From Vogesella aquatica (lineage in GTDB: Bacteria > Pseudomonadota > Gammaproteobacteria > Burkholderiales > Chromobacteriaceae): 64,000 nt of DNA. Numbering within the stretch: position 1 is the first letter of the stretch; each line of letters opens with the position of its first letter. Positions 8,665 to 16,560 of this stretch are shown piece after piece. The DNA lies in NCBI RefSeq assembly GCF_028548455.1, contig NZ_JAQQLF010000010.1, forward strand, positions 1 through 64,000. The letters are read 5' to 3'. The translations under genes were made by a program, and so were the position numbers. The notes under the pieces are model-generated. The model had not been told where the DNA came from. It was given only the letters and a program-made list of their open reading frames with translations, and ran no database searches.

Positions 8665-10083
8665 TTACAGGCTGTAGTACATCGCAAATTCTACCGGGTG
8701 GGTAGTCATGCGGGTCAGGTTCACTTCCTTCATCTTCAGGTCGATGTAGGCGTCGATCCATTCGTTGGAGAACACACCACCACGGGTCAGGAACTCGCGG
8801 TCTGCGTCCAGTGCGGCCAGGGCTTCATCCAGCGAGGCGCACACGGTCGGGATCAGTTTGTCTTCTTCCGGCGGCAGATCGTACAGGTTCTTGTCTGCTG
8901 CATCGCCAGGGTGGATCTTGTTCTGGATACCATCCAGACCAGCCATCAGCAGGGCGGAGAAGCACAGGTACGGGTTAGCCAGCGGGTCCGGGAAGCGGGC
9001 CTCGATACGGCGGCCTTTCGGGCTTGCTACGTGCGGGATACGGATGGAAGCGGAACGGTTCTTGGCGGAGTAGGCCAGTTTTACCGGTGCTTCGTAGTGC
9101 GGTACCAGACGCTTGTAGGAGTTGGTGCCCGGGTTGGTAATGGCGTTCAGTGCCTTGGCATGCTTGATGATACCGCCGATGTAATACAGGGCGATGTCGG
9201 ACAGGCCTGCGTAGCCGTCGCCGGCAAACAGGTTTTTGCCATCTTTCCAGATGGACTGGTGCACGTGCATGCCGGAACCGTTGTCGCCAACGATAGGCTT
9301 AGGCATGAAGGTGGCGGTTTTGCCGTAGCTGTGGGCGACGTTGTGCACCACGTATTTCAGGATCTGGGTCCAGTCAGCACGCTGGGTCAGGGTGCTGAAC
9401 TTGGTACCGATTTCGTTCTGGCCGGCAGTCGCCACTTCGTGGTGGTGTACTTCTACCGGTACGCCCAGCTCTTCCAGCAGCAGCACCATGGCCGAGCGGA
9501 TGTCTTGCGAGGAGTCTACCGGTGGTACCGGGAAGTAGCCGCCTTTAACGCCAGGACGGTGGCCGGTGTTGCCGCCTTCGAACTCTTCTGCGGAGGCCCA
9601 GGCAGCTTCTTCTGCCTTGATCTTCACGAAGCAGCCGGACATGTCGGTGCCCCAGGTAATGCTGTCGAAGATGAAGAATTCTGGTTCCGGGCCGAAGAAG
9701 GCGGTGTCGCCAATACCGGACGCTTTCAGGTAGGCTTCGGCGCGCTTGGCTACCGAGCGCGGGCAGCGGTCGTAACCCTTGCCATCGGCCGGGTCGATGA
9801 CGTCGCAGCTCATGAATACGGTCGGCTCGTCGAAGAACGGGTCGATTTTGGCGGTAGCCGGGTCGGCCATCAGCAGCATGTCGGAGGCCTGGATGCCTTT
9901 CCAGCCAGCAATGGAGGAGCCATCAAACGCGTGGCCGCGCTCGAACCACTCGTCAGCATCTTCCAGCAGAACGTGTGCCGGAATGGTTACGTGCTGCTCT
10001 TTACCCATTGTGTCGGTAAAGCGCAAGTCGACAAATTTTACGTCGTTTTCGGTAATGAGCTTGACTACGTCTGCAACCGCCAT
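8665..10083 (-). CDS. glnA: Glutamine synthetase, type I
   Basis: GlnA joins ammonia to glutamate using ATP and is the main nitrogen assimilation enzyme. The 472-residue protein has the family hallmarks DGSS (near residue 50), the metal-site segment [31 protein letters not shown], and the adenylylation site Y401 in [10 protein letters not shown], so activity should be tuned by GlnE. A clear AGGAG ribosome site precedes the ATG. Upstream are a sigma-54 promoter and NtrC-like sites, which fits control by the ntrB-ntrC pair encoded downstream. Confidence 0.98.
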   Translation of the reverse strand: MAVADVVKLITENDVKFVDLRFTDTMGKEQHVTIPAHVLLEDADEWFERGHAFDGSSIAGWKGIQASDMLLMADPATAKIDPFFDEPTVFMSCDVIDPADGKGYDRCPRSVAKRAEAYLKASGIGDTAFFGPEPEFFIFDSITWGTDMSGCFVKIKAEEAAWASAEEFEGGNTGHRPGVKGGYFPVPPVDSSQDIRSAMVLLLEELGVPVEVHHHEVATAGQNEIGTKFSTLTQRADWTQILKYVVHNVAHSYGKTATFMPKPIVGDNGSGMHVHQSIWKDGKNLFAGDGYAGLSDIALYYIGGIIKHAKALNAITNPGTNSYKRLVPHYEAPVKLAYSAKNRSASIRIPHVASPKGRRIEARFPDPLANPYLCFSALLMAGLDGIQNKIHPGDAADKNLYDLPPEEDKLIPTVCASLDEALAALDADREFLTRGGVFSNEWIDAYIDLKMKEVNLTRMTTHPVEFAMYYSL

Positions 10084-10152
10084 GGATATCTCCTAGAGAA
10101 AAGCTAAGTGCATCAAACGAGATGGCACAAATACAGGTGTGCCGGACTAAAA

Positions 10153-10167
10153 GCATGAACCGTGCCA
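10153..10167 (-). promoter_or_regulatory. glnA: Sigma-54 (-24/-12) promoter of glnA
   Basis: Read on the minus strand the sequence is TGGCACGGTTCATGC. This matches the sigma-54 consensus TGGCAC-N5-TTGC with one change (A for T in the -12 part), and the GG and GC pairs are correctly spaced. The start of transcription would lie near 10141, about 58 bases before the glnA ATG. Confidence 0.7.
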
Positions 10168-10227
10168 GCCATCTGGCGCGGTTTCGGGTACTGCATTCAC
10201 CCGGTTGGCGTGCCAGCCAGGGCTATT

Positions 10228-10276
10228 TTGGGTCTATTTTGGTGCGTGCGCTAATTTGGTGCGCGTTTTTGGTGCA
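10228..10276. promoter_or_regulatory. Tandem NtrC-like enhancer sites
   Basis: Two good matches to the NtrC consensus TGCACY-N5-GGTGCA overlap in tandem: TGCGCTAATTTGGTGCG (10247-10263) and TGCGCGTTTTTGGTGCA (10260-10276). A weaker third half-site (TTTTGGTGCG) ends at 10246. They lie roughly 90-135 bases upstream of the predicted sigma-54 start of glnA, the normal enhancer distance. Confidence 0.65.
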
Positions 10277-10408
10277 TGGCAACGCTTGCCTGCCTGCTTG
10301 TCACACTGCATGATGGTTCACATTATTATGCAAATCGTGCCGTGATGTCGTGATGACAATCAATGGGCTGCGGTGGCCCTTAGCCCATATCTATTGAAGG
10401 AGAGCAAG

Positions 10409-10858
10409 ATGACTGTCGAAACCATTCTGTCCACCGCCCGCAACCGTGGTGGCGAGCTGGGCCTGGCGTATAGCGGTGCCGTGTTGCCAGCCGAGGCCTG
10501 GGCACTATGCCAGGGGTTGCCCGCTGCCGTAATGGTGGACGTGCGTAGTGCTGCAGAGTGGCAGTTTGTCGGCGTGGTTCCCGACGCCGTGCGTATCGAG
10601 CTGCGCAGCTACCCCGGCATGGTGCCCAATGCCGCGTTTATCACGCAGCTGCAGCAACAGGTAGACAAGGGGGCAACGGTGCTGTTTATCTGCCGCAGCG
10701 GTGCGCGCTCGGACGAAGCGGCCAGGTTGGCCGCAGAAGCAGGCTATGCCGAGGTATATAACGTACTGGAAGGTTTTGAAGGTGACCGTGACGTGCAGCA
10801 GCACCGCGGCCAGCTCAATGGCTGGAAGGCTGCCGGCTTGCCGTGGATTCAGGGCTGA
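10409..10858 (+). CDS. Rhodanese-domain protein
   Basis: A single-domain rhodanese of 149 residues, probably a cytosolic sulfur carrier. The active-site loop is CRSGAR with catalytic C95, and VMVDVRSAAEW is the usual N-terminal rhodanese motif. The loop has the six-residue length of sulfurtransferases rather than the longer loop of Cdc25-type phosphatases. The start at 10409 is set by AAGGAG; an in-frame ATG 12 codons earlier lacks one. The sulfur donor and acceptor cannot be inferred. A copy of the dispersed word encodes ARLAAE in this gene. Confidence 0.85.
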   Translation: MTVETILSTARNRGGELGLAYSGAVLPAEAWALCQGLPAAVMVDVRSAAEWQFVGVVPDAVRIELRSYPGMVPNAAFITQLQQQVDKGATVLFICRSGARSDEAARLAAEAGYAEVYNVLEGFEGDRDVQQHRGQLNGWKAAGLPWIQG

Positions 10859-10967
10859 CAGTGTGGCAACAGGCGGTTGCAGTTTCCTGTCCGACAAGGC
10901 AAAGTGTGCTTTCGGCCAAGCGGCTGCCACCGGCTTGCCTGACTTACCCCATATAGAGAAGTGAATC

Positions 10968-11789
10968 ATGACTGATCGTTACGCTGTAATTGGCAACCCT
11001 ATTTCGCATAGCCAATCGCCTTTCATCCATAGCGAATTTGCCAGCGCCACCGGCCAGGCATTGCAGTACGAAAAGCTGTTTGCCGATATCGGCAAGTTTG
11101 ACGAAGTCGTATCTGCTTTTGTGGCGGCAGGTGGCCGCGGTTTGAATGTGACGCTGCCGTTCAAAGGCGATGCTTTCCGTTTTGCCCAGGAAGTCAGCGA
11201 GTGCGCACGTTTGTCCGAGGCGGTGAATACCCTGAGCTTCCGTGACGGCAAGATTTACGGCGACAACACCGATGGCGTGGGCCTGGTGCGCGATATCGTC
11301 GACAACCTGGACGTAGCCATTACCGGCAAGCGCGTGCTGCTGCTGGGTGCGGGTGGTGCGGTGCGCGGTGTACTGCCCACATTGCTGGCAGAGAAACCGG
11401 CTACGCTGACCATTGCCAACCGTACCGTGGTGAAGGCTGAAGCGTTGGCCGCACAGTTTGCCAGCCTGGGCCAGATCGAGGCCACAGGCTACGAGGCACT
11501 GGCGGGCCGCCAGTTCGATATCGTCATCAACGGTACGTCCACCAGCCTGCAGGGCGAGTTGCCACCGATGCCTGCCGGCATTTTTGCGGCCGGTGCGCTG
11601 GCTTACGACATGGTATACAGCCGTGGCCTGACGCCTTTCCTGCGCCGTGCGCAAGGCGAGCAGGCCGGCATGCTGGCCGATGGCCTGGGCATGCTGGTGG
11701 AGCAGGCGGCCGAGTCGTTCCGTATCTGGCGTGACGTGCAGCCGGAAACGCGTAAAGTCACCAACATGCTGCGCGAGGTACTGGCCTAA
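10968..11789 (+). CDS. aroE: Shikimate dehydrogenase
   Basis: AroE reduces 3-dehydroshikimate to shikimate with NADPH in aromatic amino acid synthesis. The 273 residues show the substrate motif NPISHSQSPFIH, catalytic K66 in NVTLPFKGD and D102 in GDNTDGVGL, the nucleotide loop GAGGAVRG (near 127), and the NADP-specific NRT motif. It is followed with no gap by mtgA, so the two are probably co-transcribed. Confidence 0.96.
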   Translation: MTDRYAVIGNPISHSQSPFIHSEFASATGQALQYEKLFADIGKFDEVVSAFVAAGGRGLNVTLPFKGDAFRFAQEVSECARLSEAVNTLSFRDGKIYGDNTDGVGLVRDIVDNLDVAITGKRVLLLGAGGAVRGVLPTLLAEKPATLTIANRTVVKAEALAAQFASLGQIEATGYEALAGRQFDIVINGTSTSLQGELPPMPAGIFAAGALAYDMVYSRGLTPFLRRAQGEQAGMLADGLGMLVEQAAESFRIWRDVQPETRKVTNMLREVLA

Positions 11790-12476
11790 GTGTTGCGCTG
11801 GACCTTACGCATCGGGGCGGCCCTGTTGGCCGCCCTTTTTCTGTACAACCTGTGGATCTTCGGCCACATCGTGTACTGGCGCAGTTTCAACCCGTCGGCT
11901 AGCGCCTTCATGACCGAGCAGCTGGCACTGCTGCAGAAAGACGACCCCGAGGCCGAGCTGCGCCACAAATGGGTGCCGTACGAGCGTATCTCGCCTAACC
12001 TCAAGCGTGCGCTGATCGCCTCGGAGGACGCCAAGTTTGTCGACCATGAAGGCTTTGACTGGGATGGCATCGAGGCAGCGTTCGAGAAGAACATGAAACA
12101 AGGGCGCATCGTGGCCGGCGGTTCTACCATTAGCCAGCAGCTGGCTAAAAACCTGTTCTTGTCCGGCCGCAAAACCCCGTGGCGCAAGCTGGAAGAGGCC
12201 ATGATCACGGTGATGCTGGAGGCGGTGATGGAGAAGCGCCGCATCTTCGAGATCTACCTGAACGTGATCGAGTGGGGTAATGGCGTGTTTGGTGCCGAGG
12301 CCGCTGCGCGTTACTACTACCGCACGCCCGCCTCGCGCTTGTCTGCCGGCCAGGCGGCCAAGTTGGCCGCCATGGTGCCTAACCCGCGTTATTACGACGA
12401 GCACCGCAATGCACCGGGCCTGGCGCGCAAGACCCGCATCATTTTGCGGCGCATGCCAATGGCCGATACGCCATAG
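11790..12476 (+). CDS. mtgA: Monofunctional peptidoglycan transglycosylase
   Basis: MtgA polymerises lipid II into glycan strands at the inner membrane. The 228-residue protein has one N-terminal membrane anchor (residues 7-27), then a GT51 domain with the catalytic glutamate E79 in IASEDAKFVDHEGFD and the motifs GGSTISQQLAKNLFL and EIYLNVIEWG. There is no penicillin-binding domain, so it is the monofunctional type. The start is a GTG directly after the aroE stop codon, and the aroE-mtgA pair is common in betaproteobacteria. Confidence 0.95.
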   Translation: MLRWTLRIGAALLAALFLYNLWIFGHIVYWRSFNPSASAFMTEQLALLQKDDPEAELRHKWVPYERISPNLKRALIASEDAKFVDHEGFDWDGIEAAFEKNMKQGRIVAGGSTISQQLAKNLFLSGRKTPWRKLEEAMITVMLEAVMEKRRIFEIYLNVIEWGNGVFGAEAAARYYYRTPASRLSAGQAAKLAAMVPNPRYYDEHRNAPGLARKTRIILRRMPMADTP

Positions 12477-12501
12477 TTTTAAACGGTTTTACGGTGTGTC
12501 G

Positions 12502-12533
12502 ACTGGCTCCGCTTGCGGAGCCAGTTTGTTTTT
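12502..12533 (+). terminator. aroE-mtgA terminator
   Basis: ACTGGCTCCGC and GCGGAGCCAGT form a perfect 11-bp stem with a two-base loop, followed by TTTGTTTTTT. It lies 25 bases after mtgA. Confidence 0.85.
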
Positions 12534-12729
12534 TGCCGGTGCGGCAGTGGCTGCGGGCCTGGTTGCCATACCGGTAACGCTATCAGGCTACCGATTTGCC
12601 GGGTGAGTGTGCCGGGCACACTTTTGCCTTGAGCCCAATGCGTGCAAAGCAAGCGTTTTCCTGATAAGGCCACCGCGCCGTCTGGCCGGTTTTTCACGCC
12701 CGTGTGCGCTGGTTGCCCACCGCACTGCA

Positions 12730-12738
12730 TGCTACAAT
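12730..12738 (+). promoter_or_regulatory. mgtE: Extended -10 promoter element for mgtE
   Basis: TGCTACAAT fits an extended -10 element (TGn plus TATAAT-like). The -35 side (TTGCCC at 12713) is only 14 bases away, so recognition would lean on the extended -10. Transcription would start near 12745, giving a leader of about 145 bases before mgtE. Confidence 0.5.
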
Positions 12739-12781
12739 TCCGCCTCTCTCGTGATAGCTGCGCAGGAGCGCGGTTTAACTC

Positions 12782-12835
12782 ATGGACTTACCCAGTTATT
12801 ACTCATCTGATTTAGCCATTACGGCTCACTACTAG
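12782..12835 (+). CDS. Candidate mgtE leader peptide (17 residues)
   Basis: An ATG-to-TAG reading frame between the promoter and mgtE encodes MDLPSYYSSDLAITAHY. An AGGAG sequence lies 13 bases before its ATG, which is long but usable. Leader peptides control other Mg2+ transporter genes (mgtA and corA leaders in Salmonella), so a short ORF in this place is plausible. The frame ends inside a possible weak stem (GGCT/AGCC at 12823-12836) followed by CCGCCTTTTT, which could act as an attenuator. I do not recognise this peptide from a named family, and chance is possible. Confidence 0.4.
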   Translation: MDLPSYYSSDLAITAHY

Positions 12836-12891
12836 CCCCGCCTTTTTGCCGGATGCAGCGTCATTCCCGCCAAAGGCGGAAGGAGACGTGC

Positions 12892-14334
12892 ATGACGGTT
12901 GTCGACAAGAAACAACCCACCGATCGTCTGCAGGACAGCCTTACCCAGGTACAGCGCCTTATCGAGCGCCATCGTCTGGTAGAGGACCTTGTGCATCGCC
13001 AGGACATGCCGCGCCATGACCTGGTGGAATCGCTCGTTCACAAACAAAACCTGGCCGAGCTGGAGCACAAGCTCGAAGCACTGCACCCGGCGGATATCGC
13101 CTACATTCTGGAAGCCCTGCCACTGGAAGACCGCCTGCTGGTGTGGAATCTGGTGCATAGCGACGACGAAGGCGACATCCTGCTGGAGGTATCCGACGCG
13201 GTACGCGAATCGCTGATCGAGTCGATGGAGCAGCACGAGCTGGTGGCCGCCGCCGAGCAGCTGGACGCCGACGAGCTGGCCGACCTGGCCGCCGACTTGC
13301 CGCGCCAGGTGGTGTACGAGGTAATGGGCGGCCTGGACGAAGAAGAACGCCAGCAACTGCAGTCGGTACTGTCGTACGAAGAGCACCAGGTGGGTGCCCT
13401 GATGGACTTCGAGCTGGTAAAGATTCGCGCCGATGTCAGCTGCGAGGTGGTATTGCGCTATCTGCGCCGCTTTGACGAGCTGCCCAGCCAGACCGACAAG
13501 ATCTTCGTTACCGACGAAGACGGTGTGCTCAAGGGCGTGCTGCCGGTGCGCAAGCTGCTGGTGTCTGACACCGACGCGCTGGTAGCAGAGGTGATGGCCA
13601 CCGAGGTGGTGAGCTTCCGCCCGGAAGAAGATGCGGCCGACGCTGCGCTGGCTTTCGAGCGCTATGACCTGGTAACGGCTCCGGTGCTGGACGAGCATGG
13701 TGTGCTGATTGGCCGCCTGACGGTAGACGAGATGGTGGATTTGATCCGCGAGGAATCGGAAACCGAGGCGCTGAACCTGGCCGGCCTGAAAGAAGAGGAA
13801 GACCTGTTTGCCCCGGTGATCGATTCGGTGAAAAACCGCTGGGCCTGGCTGGCCATCAACCTGTGTACCGCCTTTGTCGCCAGCCGCGTCATTGGTGCCT
13901 TTGAGGGCAGTATCGAAAAGCTGGTCGCCTTGGCCGCACTGATGCCGATTGTGGCGGGGATTGGCGGTAACTCCGGCAACCAGACCATCACCATGATTGT
14001 GCGCGCACTGGCAATGGGTCAGCTGCAGCCCGGGCAGGCCAATCGCCTGTGGCGCAAAGAGCTGGGGGTGTCGGTGATTAATGGCGTGGTGTGGGGCGGG
14101 GCGCTGGGCGTGCTGGCCTGGATGCTGTACGGCAATTTCGCGCTGGGCCTGGTGATGTTGGCCGCCACCACGCTGAACCTGATGCTGGCGGCGTCCATGG
14201 GGGTGCTGATTCCTACCATGATGGAGCGCTTCGGCAAAGACCCGGCAGTGGGCAGCAGCGTACTGATTACCGCGTGTACCGACTCGGGCGGCTTCTTCAT
14301 CTTCCTTGGCCTCGCCAGCCTTTTCTTGCTGTAA
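12892..14334 (+). CDS. mgtE: Magnesium transporter MgtE
   Basis: MgtE is a gated Mg2+ channel in the inner membrane. The 480-residue protein has an N-terminal superhelical MgtE_N domain, a pair of CBS domains (about residues 170-300) that sense cytosolic Mg2+, and a C-terminal part with five predicted membrane helices carrying the pore motif PIVAGIGGNSGNQ. The ATG at 12892 follows an AAGGAG site; the ORF is open 13 codons further upstream without one. A candidate leader ORF precedes it, and prmC follows after three bases. Confidence 0.94.
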   Translation: MTVVDKKQPTDRLQDSLTQVQRLIERHRLVEDLVHRQDMPRHDLVESLVHKQNLAELEHKLEALHPADIAYILEALPLEDRLLVWNLVHSDDEGDILLEVSDAVRESLIESMEQHELVAAAEQLDADELADLAADLPRQVVYEVMGGLDEEERQQLQSVLSYEEHQVGALMDFELVKIRADVSCEVVLRYLRRFDELPSQTDKIFVTDEDGVLKGVLPVRKLLVSDTDALVAEVMATEVVSFRPEEDAADAALAFERYDLVTAPVLDEHGVLIGRLTVDEMVDLIREESETEALNLAGLKEEEDLFAPVIDSVKNRWAWLAINLCTAFVASRVIGAFEGSIEKLVALAALMPIVAGIGGNSGNQTITMIVRALAMGQLQPGQANRLWRKELGVSVINGVVWGGALGVLAWMLYGNFALGLVMLAATTLNLMLAASMGVLIPTMMERFGKDPAVGSSVLITACTDSGGFFIFLGLASLFLL

Positions 14335-14337
14335 ACC

Positions 14338-15153
14338 ATGCCTACGCTAAACGAAGCATTACGCCATTTTGACTTGCCACGGCTGGAAGCCCGCCTGCTG
14401 CTGGCGCAGGTCAGCGGCCTGAGCCACAGCGCCATGGTGTCGGCAGGCCCCGAGCCGCTGCCGGATGCGCAGTGGCAAGCGTTTAGCCTGCTGGCCCAGC
14501 GCCGCCAGGCCGGCGAGCCGGTAGCCTATTTGCTGGGCGAGCGCGAGTTTTATGGCCGCCGCTTTGCCGTGAGCCCGGCAGTACTGATTCCGCGCCCGGA
14601 AACCGAGCATCTGGTAGAGGCTGCACTGGACAAGGTTGGCCGCAAGACGGCTGCCCGTGTGGCAGACCTGGGCACCGGCAGTGGAGCCATCGCGGTGACG
14701 CTGGCGCTGGAAGCCCCCGCCTGGCAGGTAGCAGCGGTAGATCTGTCGCCGGACGCATTGGCCATGGCGCGCGGTAATGCCGAGGCGCTGGGGGCGAGCG
14801 TGGCGTTTCATCACGGCAGCTGGTTTGCCCCGCTGCCTGCGGCTGCGCAATATGAACTGATTGTCAGCAACCCGCCGTATATCGATGCCGCCGATCATCA
14901 TCTGGGCGAAGGCGACGTGCGTTTCGAGCCACGCATGGCGCTGACCGATGGTAACGATGGCCTGGACTGCCTGCGCGCTATCGCCGCAGGGGCGCCGGCC
15001 AGGTTGGCCGCAGGCGGCTGGCTGATGGTGGAGCATGGTTACGACCAGGGCCCGGCGTGCCGCGAGCTGTTCGAACAAGCCGGCTTGCAGCAGGTACACA
15101 CGCTGCCGGACCTGGCGGGGCTGGACCGTGTCACGCTAGGTTGCAAGCCATGA
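14338..15153 (+). CDS. prmC: Release factor glutamine methyltransferase
   Basis: PrmC methylates the GGQ glutamine of release factors RF1 and RF2 and so aids translation termination. The 271-residue protein has the helical N-terminal domain, an AdoMet motif LGTGSG (111-116), and the glutamine-binding NPPY (178-181) in SNPPYID. It begins three bases after mgtE, and its stop overlaps the next start (ATGA), so it is part of an mgtE-prmC-PAP2 transcript. Two copies of the dispersed word occur in it, in two different reading frames (KVGRK and ARLAAG). Confidence 0.95.
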   Translation: MPTLNEALRHFDLPRLEARLLLAQVSGLSHSAMVSAGPEPLPDAQWQAFSLLAQRRQAGEPVAYLLGEREFYGRRFAVSPAVLIPRPETEHLVEAALDKVGRKTAARVADLGTGSGAIAVTLALEAPAWQVAAVDLSPDALAMARGNAEALGASVAFHHGSWFAPLPAAAQYELIVSNPPYIDAADHHLGEGDVRFEPRMALTDGNDGLDCLRAIAAGAPARLAAGGWLMVEHGYDQGPACRELFEQAGLQQVHTLPDLAGLDRVTLGCKP

Positions 15154-15875
15154 GCAGGGTCATGGCCTTGGTATTTGGTGTACTGGCGCTGCTGGTGTGG
15201 CTGACCGGGGTGAACCAGGCGTTGTTCATCACGCTGCACCATGCCTTGGCCGTGCTGCCAGGTGCGGTGTGGCGGCTGCTGAGCATGGCGGGCGAATGGA
15301 CGCTGGTGATCGGCGTGCTGCTGCTGTTGGCCGCAAGGCAGCCGGCCTTGTTGCCGCGCATGCTGGTGCTGGGCTCGGCGGGTGTCTTGGCCAGTATCGC
15401 CTTGAAAGCCGGCTTTGATGTGCTGCGCCCGCCGCTGGTACTGCCTGCGGGCACGGTTAATTTGCTGGATGTATTACCGGGCAACCACTCGTTTCCTTCC
15501 GGCCATGCCATTGCCGTGGCGGTGTTGGCCGGTGCTCTGATGCCGCGCCGCTCGCTGCCTACCCAGCTTGGCCTGGCACTGTTGGCCGCACTGGTGTGCC
15601 TGTCGCGGCTGGCGATTGGCGTGCACTGGCCGCTGGATGTGCTGGCCGGGGCGGCTTGCGGTTTTACCCTGGCGCATGTGGCGGGGCGGGTAGGCAAAAG
15701 TGCCGCGCCAACAGCCCTGCTGCTGCCGGCAGTGAAAGCCTTGGTGCTGGTGTTGCTGGCGGTGACGGTATGGAAGCTGGGGCAGGGCAGGCCGAACGAG
15801 GCGTATGTGCTGTATAACCTGATCACACTGGCTATCGGTGTGGTAGCGCTGCGGGGAAAAGTGGCGGCCCGCTGA
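15150..15875 (+). CDS. PAP2-family membrane phosphatase
   Basis: A 241-residue polytopic membrane protein of the PAP2 lipid phosphatase superfamily. All three catalytic motifs are present: KAGFDVLRPP (K86, R93-P94), PSGH (116-119) and SRLAIGVHWPLD (152-163). About six membrane helices are visible. Likely substrates are phosphatidic acid, undecaprenyl diphosphate or lipid A phosphates; the sequence alone does not decide. The ATG at 15150 overlaps the prmC stop codon. The extra C-terminal helices past the third motif are longer than in minimal PAP2 proteins. Confidence 0.85.
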   Translation: MSRVMALVFGVLALLVWLTGVNQALFITLHHALAVLPGAVWRLLSMAGEWTLVIGVLLLLAARQPALLPRMLVLGSAGVLASIALKAGFDVLRPPLVLPAGTVNLLDVLPGNHSFPSGHAIAVAVLAGALMPRRSLPTQLGLALLAALVCLSRLAIGVHWPLDVLAGAACGFTLAHVAGRVGKSAAPTALLLPAVKALVLVLLAVTVWKLGQGRPNEAYVLYNLITLAIGVVALRGKVAAR

Positions 15876-15890
15876 AAATACTGGGCGCAA

Positions 15891-15917
15891 AAAACGGGGC
15901 GTGCGCCCCGTTTTGTC
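15891..15917. terminator. Bidirectional terminator, PAP2 gene / slyD
   Basis: AAAACGGGGCG and CGCCCCGTTTT make an 11-bp stem with a two-base loop between convergent genes. A and T runs flank both sides. Confidence 0.85.
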
Positions 15918-15940
15918 ATCAGCCTGCCATTTGCAATGGC

Positions 15941-16420
15941 TTAGTGATGGTGACCGTGTTCGCCATGGGCGTGGCCGTGGGTAATTTCGTCCGGGGTAGC
16001 CGGGCGAACTTCTGCCACGGTAGCCTGGAAGCGGATGGTCAGGCCAGCCAGTGGGTGGTTGCCGTCCAGTACGGCTTTGCCGTCGGCTACGTCGGTGACG
16101 CGGAACAGGATCACGTCGCCGGTTTCCGGGTCGTCTGCTTCGAACATCATGCCGACTTCAACTTCTTCCGGCAGTACGTCCAGCGGCTCTACGCGCACCA
16201 GCTCTTCTTCCGGTTCGCCAAAGGCGTCGTCCGGGGTCAGGGTTACGGTGATGGATTCACCCACGGCCTTGCCGTGCAGTGCTTCTTCCACCAGCGGGAA
16301 AATGCCGTCGTAGCCGCCATGCAGGTAAGCAATTGGCTCTTCAGTTTTGTCGAGCAGGGTGTTGTCGGCGTCGTACATTTCGTAGTGAATGGTTACGACC
16401 GAGTTTTTAACGATTTGCAT
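15941..16420 (-). CDS. slyD: FKBP-type peptidyl-prolyl isomerase SlyD
   Basis: SlyD is a cytosolic proline isomerase and chaperone that also binds nickel. The 159-residue protein has an FKBP domain split by an insert-in-flap domain (EVEVGMMFEADDPETG region) and a histidine-rich tail, HGHAHGEHGHHH, suited to metal binding and shorter than in E. coli SlyD. The start MQIVKNSVVTIHYEM at 16420 is the family N-terminus; the longer reading frame upstream is not conserved. It is divergent from the ribosomal oxygenase gene. Confidence 0.93.
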   Translation of the reverse strand: MQIVKNSVVTIHYEMYDADNTLLDKTEEPIAYLHGGYDGIFPLVEEALHGKAVGESITVTLTPDDAFGEPEEELVRVEPLDVLPEEVEVGMMFEADDPETGDVILFRVTDVADGKAVLDGNHPLAGLTIRFQATVAEVRPATPDEITHGHAHGEHGHHH

Positions 16421-16560
16421 GAGGCGGTACCGTCGTAGAGAAAAGAAAGGGAATCTTGATGCATCGCAGGCCGGCAAGCCTTGGGTTGCAGCAAAATCCG
16501 GCGCAAAACAGATATCCCCGTATTGTAAACCATTGCCTGAATGCGTAACGAGAATCTGCC

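Larger units (their letters stand above)
10084..10408. other. glnA / rhodanese divergent intergenic region
   Basis: This 325-base gap holds the glnA control elements listed separately. On the plus side it ends with the strong AAGGAG ribosome site of the rhodanese gene. No further gene was seen. Confidence 0.6.
12477..12891 (+). other. mgtE upstream region
   Basis: This 415-base gap contains the mtgA terminator, then about 190 bases with no recognised feature, then an extended -10 promoter at 12730-12738, a leader ORF at 12782-12835, and the mgtE ribosome site. The M-box core of known Mg2+ riboswitches was not found here. Confidence 0.6.

Noticed and set aside
10271-10283. Second sigma-54 promoter (TGGCAACGCTTGC) on the plus strand before the rhodanese gene
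   Set aside because: The GG and GC elements are two bases too close for sigma-54 recognition.
12739-12891. Mg2+ riboswitch (M-box) before mgtE
   Set aside because: The conserved M-box core sequences were not found in the leader, so only the leader ORF was reported.
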